DNA of 64,000 nucleotides from Thinopyrum elongatum (taxonomy: Eukaryota; Streptophyta; Magnoliopsida; Poales; Poaceae), in NCBI GenBank assembly GCA_011799875.1, contig CM022301.1, forward strand, positions 326,076,929-326,140,928, written 5' to 3'. Below the pieces are notes generated by a model. It was not told the origin of the DNA and searched no databases. It saw only the letters and a program-made list of their open reading frames with translations. Of the stretch, positions 23,100 to 33,842 are shown one piece after another; within the stretch, counting starts at the first letter, position 1, and every line of letters starts with the position of its first letter. Made by a program: the position numbers and the translations under genes.

Positions 23100-25776
23100 T
23101 CTCCCCCCCCCTTTGGGAAAGATCCAACCTCGGATCGTGATCCTCATCACCATGGAAACGGTTGTCGTGGACGGACTTGTAGTTGGACGGAGTGGGAGAC
23201 ATTGCGCAATCCAAGTACTCCAAGGTGTCGCCGGAGTGGTATACATGCAAGAAGAGCAAACACAAACGACACTCGGAAATACAATGGTTAGCGCACACAA
23301 AGTGTCCATTGAGTAAGTATGAGTCCGTGCGGCAAGATTGTGCGTGGCAAGACACATGATGCTTATCCAAAAGATGTGAAATGATATGTAAAGCATTCAT
23401 GGGAGCAAATCCATTTGTTGTATGCACAAAGATGTTGTGAATGTGATCAATGCAACAATTGTGTAAAATGATGTCATAATGGGACGGTGTATCAAAAGCA
23501 TGAACATGGTAATTGGTGCTCAATGTGAGTATGTGATCATGCAATTGATGATGGGCAATATGATCATGATGTATGAATATGCCATCAAGGAAGATCACAA
23601 CAAATTTGCTAAGGAAGTGCACAAGCTCATATATCATGGATGACATAGAAATACAAGATGCAACAAGGCAATCATAATGTGAGTCAATCCATGCATAAGA
23701 TGCAAATTTGTTATGGGTGGTGTTGTACCAAGGTTCAATGTCGTGGTAGAAGTGGTGGTCCGGTGGTGCTTCCAATAAGTCCGAGCGGTCCATAATGTAA
23801 AGGTCCATAGAGTCCATCTCCAATGTCGTTCCTCCATCCAATAGATGTATCATGTAGACAAGAAGAAGGAGACAACAATGAAAGAATGACCCATCCCATA
23901 TGCGTATTTGAGGATGGCTCAAAGGGAAGGAGTTCACCTTTATGAGGATGTCGAAAATGTTGGTGTCGCGCATCATGTAGACCTTTGCATGACTAATATG
24001 ACTCGTGATGGTACCGCCTTGTGAATCCTTCAAAACGAAAGAACATGACAAACACTCGGAAAAACAAATGAGGTTAACGGAAGTGCAAAACCTATCATTC
24101 GTGTGGTAAGATACCCAACAAGTGTATGCATCATGCTCATCATAAGAAAGGACAAGGGAGTATTTCATAGTATGAAGGCATATGATGCGAGAACAACCAA
24201 ATACAATAGGCTCAATCAAACAAGCATGCATCACAAGTAAAGTGTCCAAGTCTCCAAGATCAATAAGCATAGATGCAACTATTGGAGGCAAGCGACAATG
24301 AAGAAGATATATCATGTGAGAGGCATGAACACCTATGTCATCAACCCAAGAAAGCGAGTAAGAATGGAACATGGGTGATGCGACAAAGCAAGCGATCAAG
24401 TAGTGCAAGCTAGTAGTGCGAAGATGCAACGTACTAGAGGTAATCATGGCAATCATGTCATGTGTGCAAATAGTGGGCATGAATAATTCACATGACATAG
24501 CACAAGCATGAAAGCAAGATATGAGGAAAGTATCATCATTGTATTGGCAAGAAGTCCTAGGTAAATAGCAATGGAACATCATGACTCTCCCAACACAAGA
24601 ATCAACAATAGCATGGGGCACAAAGAAATCATGGCAATAGCTACTAGGATCTCCACCAAGCATGCAAATACACATAGAAGTAGCATAATGGTGAATCACA
24701 TGTAAGTGCAAGCAAGGGTCACAATTGCATGGCAAAGGCATATAAAGAGGCATAACATGCAAAGTGAACACGGGAAAATGGGTATAAGATGACAATTGGT
24801 ATATAGCCCATAGCCGTGTGAGAGCCAAGTAGAAGAGATGCGCGTAGTCGTTGTGCGAAGGGAACGGTGGTAAGGGTAGTCCACGGGATCCCAAGTCATC
24901 GTTGCTCTCAAGAGCTCGTTTCGTCAACTCATGGGATTGTGAGGTTGACGAGTGTTCATAAGTACCTACACAAAACAAAGGCAAAGGGAAAATTGTGTGT
25001 GTGTGGTAGATGTACACATCATCCATCATGATGCGCACGTGCATGTGTTGGTTAGCATAAAATAGCCAATGCTCAAATAAATGAGATGCATGATATAGAA
25101 ACATGTCATCCATCATGATAGGTTTGTTGTTATGTATAGCATAATGGAGACTCAAATTGTGTAATGCATCATGAGAAATATGTAGAGCATTGTTGTTCAT
25201 GGAATGCATATGGTGCACACAATCATGGGAAACATGCAAGGTATGGAATGCATCAAAATCTCCTAATATGTATGAGGAAACTATGGGTGTCTCCTCATGA
25301 GCATTAGTGGAAACATCATATGGAGAATATTGACAACATCCAAAACAATGCATATCCGAAGCAATGTGATCATGGCATGGCATAGTAGATGAATTGCGCA
25401 AATCATGTAAAGGAAGCATGGCAATATCATCGCATGAAAAACAAAAGCCAATGACCATCATCTCGTCATCTATGCCATAAGTGCAAATGAGATTTATTTT
25501 AATGGGGCATGCATAGTTACTATGTTGAGATTGAAATGATGCAATATGGGAGATCTCACTCATAGCATATGACAAGTTTAAAGGATTATCAAACATGATG
25601 TGACCAATAGAATTTTCACATGATATCCTATGGAGCATAGCATCACAACTAGGCAATTCAACATGCTCATCATCATATTCATCATAAATGGGTGGCATAT
25701 CGAAACAAGACATAGTATGCGATGAATCCATAAGGTGGTCATCATCATGCAAGCAATCATTTGCAAGATAGTCCAC
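23029..25776 (-). CDS. 915-aa His/Cys/Met/Asp-rich ORF of unknown function in the gypsy element
   Basis: This minus-strand frame is open for 2.7 kb, where the autonomous relative carries pol. I recognise no domain. The composition is unusual, with many His, Cys, Met, Asp and Tyr residues in words such as MMDDMFLYHASHLFEHW and CHDHIASDMHCFGCC. Its last part, HGDEDHDPRLDLSQ, matches the end of pol in the partner (HGDEDFDPRSDLSQ), then it reads through the polypurine tract and stops inside the LTR. It could be a replaced or captured reading frame, or simply a stop-poor repeat rich in CAT and ATG words. Translation is not shown. Confidence 0.45.
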   Translation of the reverse strand: MDYLANDCLHDDDHLMDSSHTMSCFDMPPIYDEYDDEHVELPSCDAMLHRISCENSIGHIMFDNPLNLSYAMSEISHIASFQSQHSNYACPIKINLICTYGIDDEMMVIGFCFSCDDIAMLPLHDLRNSSTMPCHDHIASDMHCFGCCQYSPYDVSTNAHEETPIVSSYILGDFDAFHTLHVSHDCVHHMHSMNNNALHISHDALHNLSLHYAIHNNKPIMMDDMFLYHASHLFEHWLFYANQHMHVRIMMDDVYIYHTHTIFPLPLFCVGTYEHSSTSQSHELTKRALESNDDLGSRGLPLPPFPSHNDYAHLFYLALTRLWAIYQLSSYTHFPVFTLHVMPLYMPLPCNCDPCLHLHVIHHYATSMCICMLGGDPSSYCHDFFVPHAIVDSCVGRVMMFHCYLPRTSCQYNDDTFLISCFHACAMSCELFMPTICTHDMIAMITSSTLHLRTTSLHYLIACFVASPMFHSYSLSWVDDIGVHASHMIYLLHCRLPPIVASMLIDLGDLDTLLVMHACLIEPIVFGCSRIICLHTMKYSLVLSYDEHDAYTCWVSYHTNDRFCTSVNLICFSECLSCSFVLKDSQGGTITSHISHAKVYMMRDTNIFDILIKVNSFPLSHPQIRIWDGSFFHCCLLLLVYMIHLLDGGTTLEMDSMDLYIMDRSDLLEAPPDHHFYHDIEPWYNTTHNKFASYAWIDSHYDCLVASCISMSSMIYELVHFLSKFVVIFLDGIFIHHDHIAHHQLHDHILTLSTNYHVHAFDTPSHYDIILHNCCIDHIHNIFVHTTNGFAPMNALHIISHLLDKHHVSCHAQSCRTDSYLLNGHFVCANHCISECRLCLLFLHVYHSGDTLEYLDCAMSPTPSNYKSVHDNRFHGDEDHDPRLDLSQRGGEMMRSIPRSSPWTYLRLPRHHLDQ

Positions 25777-25802
25777 TAGTGGGACAAAAGAAGCACCATC
25801 AC

Positions 25803-26516
25803 CTATGGTACCTTTGGAGCGTCGCTCATGTGTTGTAGGTGAGGTGTCGAAGATCCACTCTTTGTCATCTTCATCTTGATGGAACCATGTGGGGGTGCAT
25901 CATCGTCCACCATGGCCATCGTCGTCTCCATTGGAGGTGTGGACTCGTCGAGGATAGGCATGTCGTCATGTAGGAGACCTAGCACCAAAAGGGAAAACAC
26001 ACTCGGAGTAGAGGTTAAGTCGTTAGAAATCATAGTGGCCTCACGTGCCTTCTCAACTACCTCACTCACTAAGTGTTGTGGCTCATTCACTCCCGGTATG
26101 ATGCTCTCACTCGTATGGTTGGTGGAGTCACTCAAATGGCTCTCAACCTCACATAGGATGAGTGGCATGCTCTCATGTGTGGGGCTAGTGGTGGTCACAC
26201 TCATCCTCTCATAGGAAATGCACTCAAAGTCACATATGGTGGAGTCACTCATATCACTCATGTGGTGGTGGCTCTCCTCACATGGGAATTGGGTCATCTC
26301 GTCATATGTAGGTGTCGGAGAGATGTAGGTGCAAGTGTCTTCATGCTCAACTCCTATCGCCGCCTTGGTTGAAGGGATAATCCCATGCTCAACCTCATCG
26401 TCCATAACGCCTCCGAAGATGAATGCCGTAGGATGTGGCAAAACATCACTCTCCTCCGAGATCAAACAGAAGGTCTCATGTGCGGTCTCGTAGCTTGACT
26501 CGGAGTATGAGTCCAA
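25803..26516 (-). CDS. Unrecognised ORF (237 aa) in the gypsy element
   Basis: The frame is open, Ser/Thr/Glu-rich and acidic, with words such as HETFCLISEESDVLPHP. It lies just upstream of the 915-aa frame but in a different phase. No family is recognised; it may be part of the same ancient reading frame, broken by an indel near 25790. Confidence 0.35.
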   Translation of the reverse strand: MDSYSESSYETAHETFCLISEESDVLPHPTAFIFGGVMDDEVEHGIIPSTKAAIGVEHEDTCTYISPTPTYDEMTQFPCEESHHHMSDMSDSTICDFECISYERMSVTTTSPTHESMPLILCEVESHLSDSTNHTSESIIPGVNEPQHLVSEVVEKAREATMISNDLTSTPSVFSLLVLGLLHDDMPILDESTPPMETTMAMVDDDAPPHGSIKMKMTKSGSSTPHLQHMSDAPKVP

Positions 26517-26582
26517 TATGGGCGCCGTCTTGATGTTGTAGAAGAGGTTCGCGCTCGTCGCCGTGGTCGAAGGGGATGGCCC

Positions 26583-27440
26583 TTACTCGACCTGCTTGTC
26601 ACCGTCTTGTTGTAGGAGGCCCAAATGATGTGGCACCTCGTAGCTCGTCTCCATGACCGAAGGGAATTTCCCATGCTCGGCCATCTTTCTTGAGGGGCTT
26701 CCGAAGATGGAAGTGTCGCCCTCGCTCGTAGTTGGTCGCCTTGTTGAAGATGTCGATGTTGGCGAACTCACGGGAAGTAGGCGAAGATGCCATACGTCCA
26801 AAGGTGAAGATGCCTTGATAACACTTGGCGAAGATGCCGAAGTGGTGGTGGTAGCCGTAGCTCCGTCTTGGTGGTGCTCGTCTCGCGGTCTTCTCTTTTG
26901 CTCATGAAGCTTGGCCTTGGCGTGAAATAGAGCTTGTTGGGACTTGTGCATTTACGCTTGGCGAGCATCTTCATGATGATGGTGTCGTTGTCGTGCTTGA
27001 GCTCAATGGGATTCGTCGTCGTCGTGCACATGATGCTTGGAGGTGAATTGCCCTTCATGACGATGTGGATCACGAATGTGATGATGGTCGCCATGTAGAT
27101 GTGGACGTGGACGACTTGCGCTTGCATCGCGTGGGCGCTCCGAAGATGGTCGACTCGCTCGCCGCCGCCTTGAGGATGACGAAGGGGAAGAAGAAGACTT
27201 GTAGTCGGCCACCATGTCTCGTAGTTGATCCTTTAGCTCGTCCAACTTGGTGTCGATGTAGTCCCTTTTCCTTGCTTCGGAGTAACGTATGTCGATGGCG
27301 AGGTTGTCGAGGCGCTCTCGCAAGGTAGATTGTGCACCTTGCATTTCGTGTTGTAGTCCGAAGATGGACGTTTTGGTGATGTAGTTGTTCGCGCCGTCGT
27401 TGTCATCGAATACCGGAGATAAAATGCCTTGCCTATCCAT
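26583..27440 (-). pseudogene. gag-like N-terminal region of the gypsy element, with in-frame stops
   Basis: From ATG 27440 the protein starts MDRQGILSPVFDDNDGANNY and contains LDNLAIDIRYSEARKRDY. The partner element has MDRPSSSTNPLFIEQDDDPN and IDNLATDLRLSEQRTRDY in the same places, so the two are homologous. In-frame stops occur at 27005-27003 (TGA after SH) and just upstream of 26951. The capsid core and CCHC knuckle of the partner are missing. Confidence 0.6.
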
Positions 27441-28429
27441 CACAAGACTCGAGCAAATATGAGTGGAAGAAAGGAGAGAACTATACCAAATGTACCTTGA
27501 CCGATGTTGAGAATGGATCAATGATCACTCAATGATGTAACAAGGAAATAGCACAATTGGTACCGATCTCGTCAATTTCTCACACCTATACAAATAAAGC
27601 TTATGGTGGAGCTCGGTGAGGATAGTGGCACAAAAATTTGATGTAAAATGTTAGCAAGAGTCAATAATGTTGAAAGAGATTCACAAATTCGCAAGTGAAA
27701 CAAGTAGACCAATAGCAATGAATGGCACACGGAAACACACACACGGATAGATAAATGGGGTCGTGCAACCAAGGAATGAGCACAAAATGTGTAATCCACG
27801 AAAAACGCTCGTGTTGCACAACTCAAGAGAGACGCTAGCACGATTGCTCAATAGGCGGATACGACACTTGTGCACAACCTATAAGATGCAAAACGGATAA
27901 ACTTTCTATCCCAAGTATGCTATTATGTATGATGTTCCGATGTTTTGCACACGATGATCCAAGATGATCAATATGGTAGTATGATATGCAATGTGGCGAT
28001 GCTATGGCTATTGCTTACAAGCTCTTTGCTCTTTCTCTTTGCTTAAAAGCTTATTCTTTTTTTTCGTTGGCCACTTTGCGAAATGCACAAACCAAGATAG
28101 CAATTGTATATATGCGGGAACAAACTTGTGACACAAGAGATGACATGATACCAAGATGATATGGTATGTATGCAATGGGAGGTGTAGATCACTAATGTGC
28201 ACAAGTAACGTTGCCGGCAATACTCAAATGGCTAGTCTCGATAGGCAAGTGACGCAAAATGGGCTAGGGGTTATCAATGCAATTGCAAAGGGGAATATAC
28301 AATGGTGTCGTCAAGGTTACCGTCAATGGTTTGTCATGTGTACATAAGGACGGATAATGTTGTCAAAATGATGAAGTGGTCAATGACGATGTCGAAACCG
28401 GGGCGCGATGATGAGTGGCGGTGATGTCC

Positions 28430-28800
28430 TTGTCGAACCGTTCCTAATTAGCCGAAACACCTTAGGAAACGGAAAAACCGCGAACTCAAAATCTCAAACG
28501 TTAAATGTCAAAATGGTGGTAGCGGAAAACTGGTGGTGGTTTCGAAGTTGGCAATGCGGAAGTGGAATGATGGGTTATGCGAGTCGAAGTTGAAGTTGCC
28601 GTCCCTAAGTAGCCGAAACACCTTAGGAGACACAAGCCACAACTCAAACAAGCTCAAACAAAATTGGGTTAAGTTGGGGTGGCGGAAGTGTATGGTGGAC
28701 AAGGTTATGTGGAAGTTATGGTGGTGGTTGATGAAGAAGTAACCGTCCCTAAGTAGCCGAAACACCTTAGGAGACTCGAATCACAACTCAAACAACCACA
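28430..28800 (-). repeat. Tandem repeats in the untranslated leader of the gypsy element
   Basis: A word containing AGCCGAAACACCTTAGGA occurs three times, near 28451, 28611 and 28755, each followed by similar sequence (units of roughly 145-160 bp). The partner element has a single version near 60438. The block lies downstream of the primer site in the leader. Confidence 0.7.
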
Positions 28801-29481
28801 AATGGAATGGGGAACAAAATGGGTTAGGTTGCGGAAGTCGGTGGTGGTATAGCGGATGATATGGTGGAAAGCCTAGGCAAAGATGCCAAAGTTCCAAAAC
28901 TTTGATGAAGTCAAATGATGTTGGAATTATTTTTGTGGGAAGGGGGATGTCAAGAGCTTCAAAACAAGCTAAAGAACGTCAAAATCGGAGTTCGGATGAA
29001 TTAGTTATGGGCGAAACAAAAATCAGCCGAAGTCAGTTTCTACAGGTGTCGGACGTCCGGAAATGGACGGATGTCCGGTCGTCGGACGTCCGATCAGGCT
29101 CGGAAATCCGCTATTTCAGCTCGGGTTAGGGATTCCGGTCGTCCGGTAAGTACCGGTCGTTCGGTGGTTCTGGGTCAACGCGAGATGCTAGTTTCGGGAC
29201 GCGATTTTGGGCGGAAATTGGGGATTTTGGGGTCAAAATTGACGAGATTTTGTGGATGAAAGATGGGGAAACTTGGGGAAATGCTAGATCCACTTGAAAC
29301 CAAGCAAATCCATGGATCAAAATCAACAAAACTTCATCACACCAATAAATCACAAAAAAAAAAAATTGGGGCTATTTTTGGTGGGGATTTTCGAAATTGG
29401 GGAAGAACACAACAGAATCAAGCTAGAAAACAAGGTGTAGGGGCTCCAAATCCGTGATCAACGTGGCTCATGATACCAAGA

Positions 29482-30403
29482 TGATGTAGGGTAGAACCCT
29501 AGGGCCCGATCTTTCACGAAATGGAGGGGATCCTACGAAGAACACGAAGAACGCGAGGGGAAACACGAGGGAATTCATGAGGGAAAACGAGAGGAAACAC
29601 TCAAATCAACAAGAAGTGGTCACACATGTGCTAGATCCTCGAAACACAAAGAGATACACGGTCCAAATCCAACAAAGGACGATACATAGGGTAACTAGTT
29701 CATCTCCGTGAGGAGGTCTTGAGGGGTCTTCCCGTGAGGGGTCTTGAATCCGCTTGGAGGATCTTCTCCGTAGAGGTCGTGAACTCCGATGGAGAAGTAA
29801 CCAAGTGGATGAGCAAAGCTCTATCTCTAAATTGAGCTAATCCTTTGCTAACCCTAACTAGGAGGTGGAGGAGGTCTATTTATAGTCTTAGTGCAAATGG
29901 GGGCGAAGTGAAAGGGTACATGGGCTTCGGGCCCGAAACTGTGCGCAGACAGGCACCTGTCGTCCGGAGTCGGCCGGTCGTCCGGTCGCCGGTCGTCCGG
30001 TCTCGTCGGACTTCCGCTGATTCGGCTCGGGTGGGGAACTGCCGGATTTCCGATGGAGGCCGGACGTCCGGTCGCTGGGAGTTGCCGGTCGTCCGGTCCT
30101 GGCCGGACGTCCGGTGGATGTAGCTCCACTTGCAGCTCTTCTTCTTGTCCCTCATGCTTGGTGTCCTCGCCGTCTTGTCCGTTGGATGTAGCTGCTCCGT
30201 GGCCTTCCTCCAAGTACCTGATCACACATAGTGTTTCCGCTTGAGGTAGTAGCCATGTCGCATGTGTAGAAAGTGGTAGTTCGGAGAGGAGCGAGTTCAC
30301 CTTATCTTCGATAGCCTTTGCTCGAGCTCTTGTCATTGGTCCAAGTGGTGTCGTGGGAGACGTAGGTAGGTTCATGGGGATGACCGTGGGATGCTCCGCA
30401 TCA
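29482..30403 (-). repeat. 5' LTR of the non-autonomous gypsy element
   Basis: The 922-bp LTR matches 22179-23099 with few differences, mostly C/T and G/A. The primer site TGGTATCATGAGC lies next to it at 29478-29466. Promoter and R region were not placed. Confidence 0.9.
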
Positions 30404-31061
30404 GTAGCGGCAGGTCTTGGGTGTGGTGTTGTCAAGGTCTTGGATGCCGGGGCGGCGGCCCTGGTGGTGGTAGCGCGGTGCTCATGGGCAGAGCCCGTGG
30501 CTCGATACTGCCCGGTGGCCATGGCCGTGTGTGCGCCTTGGTAGCCGGGGTGTGGCGTTCGGTGGCGGTGAGCGAAGCTCGTTCCCTTCTTGAAGGCGTC
30601 GTCGCGGCTATCATTGCCCGTTATGTTGCTCCAGGGGAAACTCTGATCCTCGGATCGGGCAGTGGCGGCCCTCCGGTGTCGTAACCTTCCTGAAGGCGCC
30701 ACCTTGGAAGCCCACGGTTCGTCGTATGTGGCTTCATCACTTCGCGATGACGTGTTCACGGTGGAAGCCCCCAATTGCTCGTGTAGTGCCAGTGTAGTGC
30801 CAGGGGTGGTGTTGCTGCGTTTAGCGCCTATGTATCCTGCCTTGGGTGTGTGCGTGTGTTGTGGTGGCGTGCATTTGTACCGAATTGTTGATGATCATTG
30901 CTTTATATATAAAGCGGGGCGAAAGCCTTTTTCGGTAACTAGGCCAGTTGGCTAAAGTTCCAAGTCTGTAGGGTCTAGCTTGATGATCCTCCCCCTCTTT
31001 GTACCTCGCATGTGAACGATGTAACATTAATATCTACTCCCTCTGTAAAGGGGGTCATGAA

Positions 31062-31456
31062 TAAAGAGGTTATTTTAAGGTTACAAAAAAGGAGCATAAG
31101 CTCGCTGGGGCCATTTCGCCGCTCCACACAGGTATGCATTACATATATCACAACATGCCAAAAACAAGCACTTTGTCGTTACATCTCACGACCCCATCTT
31201 AGTAATTTTCATACACGCATTAAAACAATCAAACATACAGGTAGGTAACATGCCGTTTATTTGCCAAATATGGATCAGAAAACAAAAACGTTCACATCTG
31301 GTTCCCTAAGAATGCCAAACTCCTCTTTACTAGCCCTACAAGATTGCTCAACTTGATTATTCATCAGAGCCTTGTGTATCTAGATACGTCAGTGGTCAAG
31401 GGGCTTCCGAAACAAAGGTGATGTCACGTCCATGAGAGAAATTTACCAAGTAATGA
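31062..31456. other. Unassigned repeat-flanking sequence
   Basis: This AT-rich sequence lies between the RNase H-like remnant and a Helitron-like element. No open frame, RNA gene or terminal repeat is visible. Confidence 0.4.
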
Positions 31457-32513
31457 TCTATACCTACTAATAAAGCAAGGTACGTTTCATCAGTTTTTTC
31501 ATCCGTTCACCACCGAAAAGAATTTTTTAATATTCGAGGTGATACTAAATTTTTATGCGTTTGTCTGCTAGAACAAGAATTTTCGTACGTGGCCAGCGCG
31601 TTGTGGCCCAGCGAAGCCAGCCCACTTATCTTTCTGCCCACGCAGCTGGAAAAATTCTATTTTTTGCACTAGGCGATAAATAGTCAGAATTTCGCACAGG
31701 ACAACCAATAATGAGTTGGCCCATTTTTTCTTCTGTGTTTTACTTCTATTTTTATTCTCCTTTCCCAATCTCTTTTTTCCCTTCCAAGTTTATTTTTCTT
31801 TTAGAATTTATTTCATAAATAAAAAATTCTAAAAAAAAGTTCAGAATATTTTTTTTGGAAAATGTTCAGAATTTCAAAATTTTGTTGCTATTTTGAAAAA
31901 TATTCGGAACTTGCGAAAAGTTGCCCTTTTAAAAAAATATATATTGTTTTTCAAAATTGTTTGATGTTTCTAAAAAAATGGCATTTCAAAAAATGCCCCA
32001 AATTTGGAAAATATTCTTTTTTAGTGAAATTTTCAAAAAGAAAAATAATGTTCGTGTATAAAATACACACATTTTCTAAAAATCTTATGAATTTTCAACA
32101 CATGTTTCTGTTTTAAAAAAATGTTCACAAATTCAAATAATGTTCATGTATTTATAAAAAAGTTGGTGTTTTTCAGAAAATGTTTGTGAATTTTAAAAGA
32201 TGTTCCCTTTCATATTTTGTTCATATTTCCAAGAATATTCAGAAACTTCATACCTTAAAATCCCCTCGATTGAAAGGTAGATTGAATAACTAATGGACCT
32301 TATCTGACATACGATGACCTAACAAAACTCTTAAATGCCCGTGATCAATTAATGGAAAAATAGCGGATTGATTCCATCACAGACGGCGAACCCGAGAAGC
32401 TAAATATTCTTTTTTTCATGTGCACACAGGGTTTTGCTTGCACATATAATTTTCACTGACTTTAAATGCATACTATTTTATCTCCCGGTGCAACGCACGG
32501 GCATATGTGCTAG
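31457..32513 (+). mobile_element. Non-autonomous Helitron-like element 1
   Basis: The element starts TCTATACCTACTAATAAAGC after an A, and ends with CCCGGTGCAACGCACGGG, a short spacer and CTAG. A TC start, a 3' hairpin and a CTRR end are Helitron hallmarks. The base after CTAG is C rather than the expected T, perhaps a later change. The interior is AT-rich with repeated GTTC-AAAATG words and no Rep/helicase. Confidence 0.7.
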
Positions 32514-33842
32514 CATGACTCAAGCACGTATGTGCATATGTATTTGATTTGACCTGAAGACATGCACATACACGAAGTAGCTAAACATGCTTCTTGCCCG
32601 AAAAAGAAGCTATACATGTGCACATTTATACGTACAGTCAGCATAGTACTACCAACAGTCAACCCATTCATTGATCCGTCCACACGCCAGTGACACCGAT
32701 CCATCCTACTTCCAAGCCACACCAGCCATGTTCTGGAGTTCCTTGCATTTAGGATCGCCTGAACCATGGAATTTAGATAATCTGCACCTAAACATTATCT
32801 CCAGGCACAACTTATGTCTTTGTTCTTTTCAGTCACGTGTAATATACTTACAATATCTTCACTCACTCTTTCTATCACTCTTCGTATAATACTTATATGG
32901 GTGCTAATTAAGATCAGAGAATGATGTGTCGATCCATCTAATGAAGCACTACATTTTTTTCTCTACTTTCAGCTGGCCAGTTAAAACTATACTAGATACT
33001 TGAAGATACATCAACATGGCCGGTCGCCGGAGGCATAGAGCTGTGACGAATCGACATGCCCCAGTAGAGTAAACCAAGTGGCCAGGTAATTAAAGTACGC
33101 ATATTACTAGGATCCGCTCTATACGCAGGGTATATGCTAGACACAGCATAAATTGACATGCATGCATGTACGGGTTAGACAGTACGGAAAATAGTCAAAG
33201 TAAACAAAAGCGGACACATGCATGAATGTGCGGTCACTAGAGATCAGTTCACTGCGGTAAGAACCAATATATAGACACGGTTGCTTCGGAAGAGTATAAG
33301 CATATTTATACACTTTTTTACGGACTTATTATACCACTCAATACATGGCACCAAATGGAATTGTGATATATCAAGGCCAATGAGCTATGTGTACAAGTCA
33401 TAAGTATGGCACAAGAGATAGGAAAAATTAATGATGTTATGGGCGCAACAATTAATATTTGACTGAACAAACCATGTCAACTATAACACTTTTGTTGCTT
33501 AATAAACTAACACTTTGTTTTAGTTGTGTCTTCAAAATGATAATAGATGGTCAAGCAAATCTAGAACAGTATTGACGGAAAGATATACAAGCAAATTATT
33601 GTAGAGAAAAGGTAGAAATGCAATAAAAAAAAGGCGTAACATTAAAACCTCATGCAAAATTGATTAGTGCCACACAACAACCAAAGAAATGACATCAACG
33701 ACTGCCTTAGTAACTCTACGAGAAAAGTTCTCCAAAATAGTCAAGTGTCCAATTTGAAATGCAAACAAATGGAAATTAGCATTTGTTTTCCACGAGAACT
33801 CTACATGAAATCCAGAAGTACGTGTGTTTGGATATATCTATA
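32514..33842. other. AT-rich intergenic region, nothing recognised
   Basis: No frame longer than about 85 residues is open and none looks real. There are no obvious terminal repeats, RNA genes or splice-ordered exons. It separates the two Helitron-like elements downstream of gene D. Confidence 0.4.

Larger units (their letters stand above)
22174..30408 (-). mobile_element. Non-autonomous Ty3/gypsy-type LTR retrotransposon (8.2 kb)
   Basis: GTAGC occurs at 22174-22178 and 30404-30408. The element (22179-30403) starts TGATGTAGGG and ends CATCA, with LTRs at 22179-23099 and 29482-30403. On the minus strand a primer site TGGTATCATGAGC (29478-29466) resembles the initiator-tRNA-Met type, and a G-run polypurine tract (23118-23100) abuts the left LTR. 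It has a gag-like N-terminal frame and a 915-aa frame of unknown function, but no gag core, protease, reverse transcriptase or integrase. It must depend on an autonomous partner; the element at 53200-62125 shares its LTR ends, primer site, gag N-terminus and pol tail. Confidence 0.9.
21196..30951 (+). mobile_element. GC-rich retroposon, copy 2, split by a gypsy element
   Basis: The two parts are 21210-22178 and 30404-30937. They join exactly at the gypsy insertion: the left part ends in GGTTGGGGTAGC and the right part resumes in the order seen in copy 1 (14684-16334). Shared landmarks are CAGGACGGGTCGATGGA, GGGGCGGCGGCCCTGGTGG and the 3' end TATATAAAGCGGGGCGAAAG. ACTAGGCCGGTTGG (21196-21209) and ACTAGGCCAGTTGG (30938-30951) are a likely 14-bp target duplication with one later change. 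No protein is recognised in the long GC-driven frames. Confidence 0.7.
20437..31061 (+). pseudogene. RNase H-like (reverse-transcriptase-associated) domain remnant, split by two insertions
   Basis: Three pieces read in order as one plant RNase H-like domain: 20437-20657 with AEALTLKHGLLLAESMGCD and RVVVSSNN; 21086-21209 with EIFHDCFFMEQEFVRV and NFVAHVLGRL; and 30938-31061 with LDDPPPL and VNDVTLI near its end. The family is the RNase H fold linked to plant LINEs and its many relatives. The first gap holds a fold-back MITE and the second a GC-rich retroposon carrying a gypsy element. Frame changes and stops show that it is dead. Confidence 0.65.
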
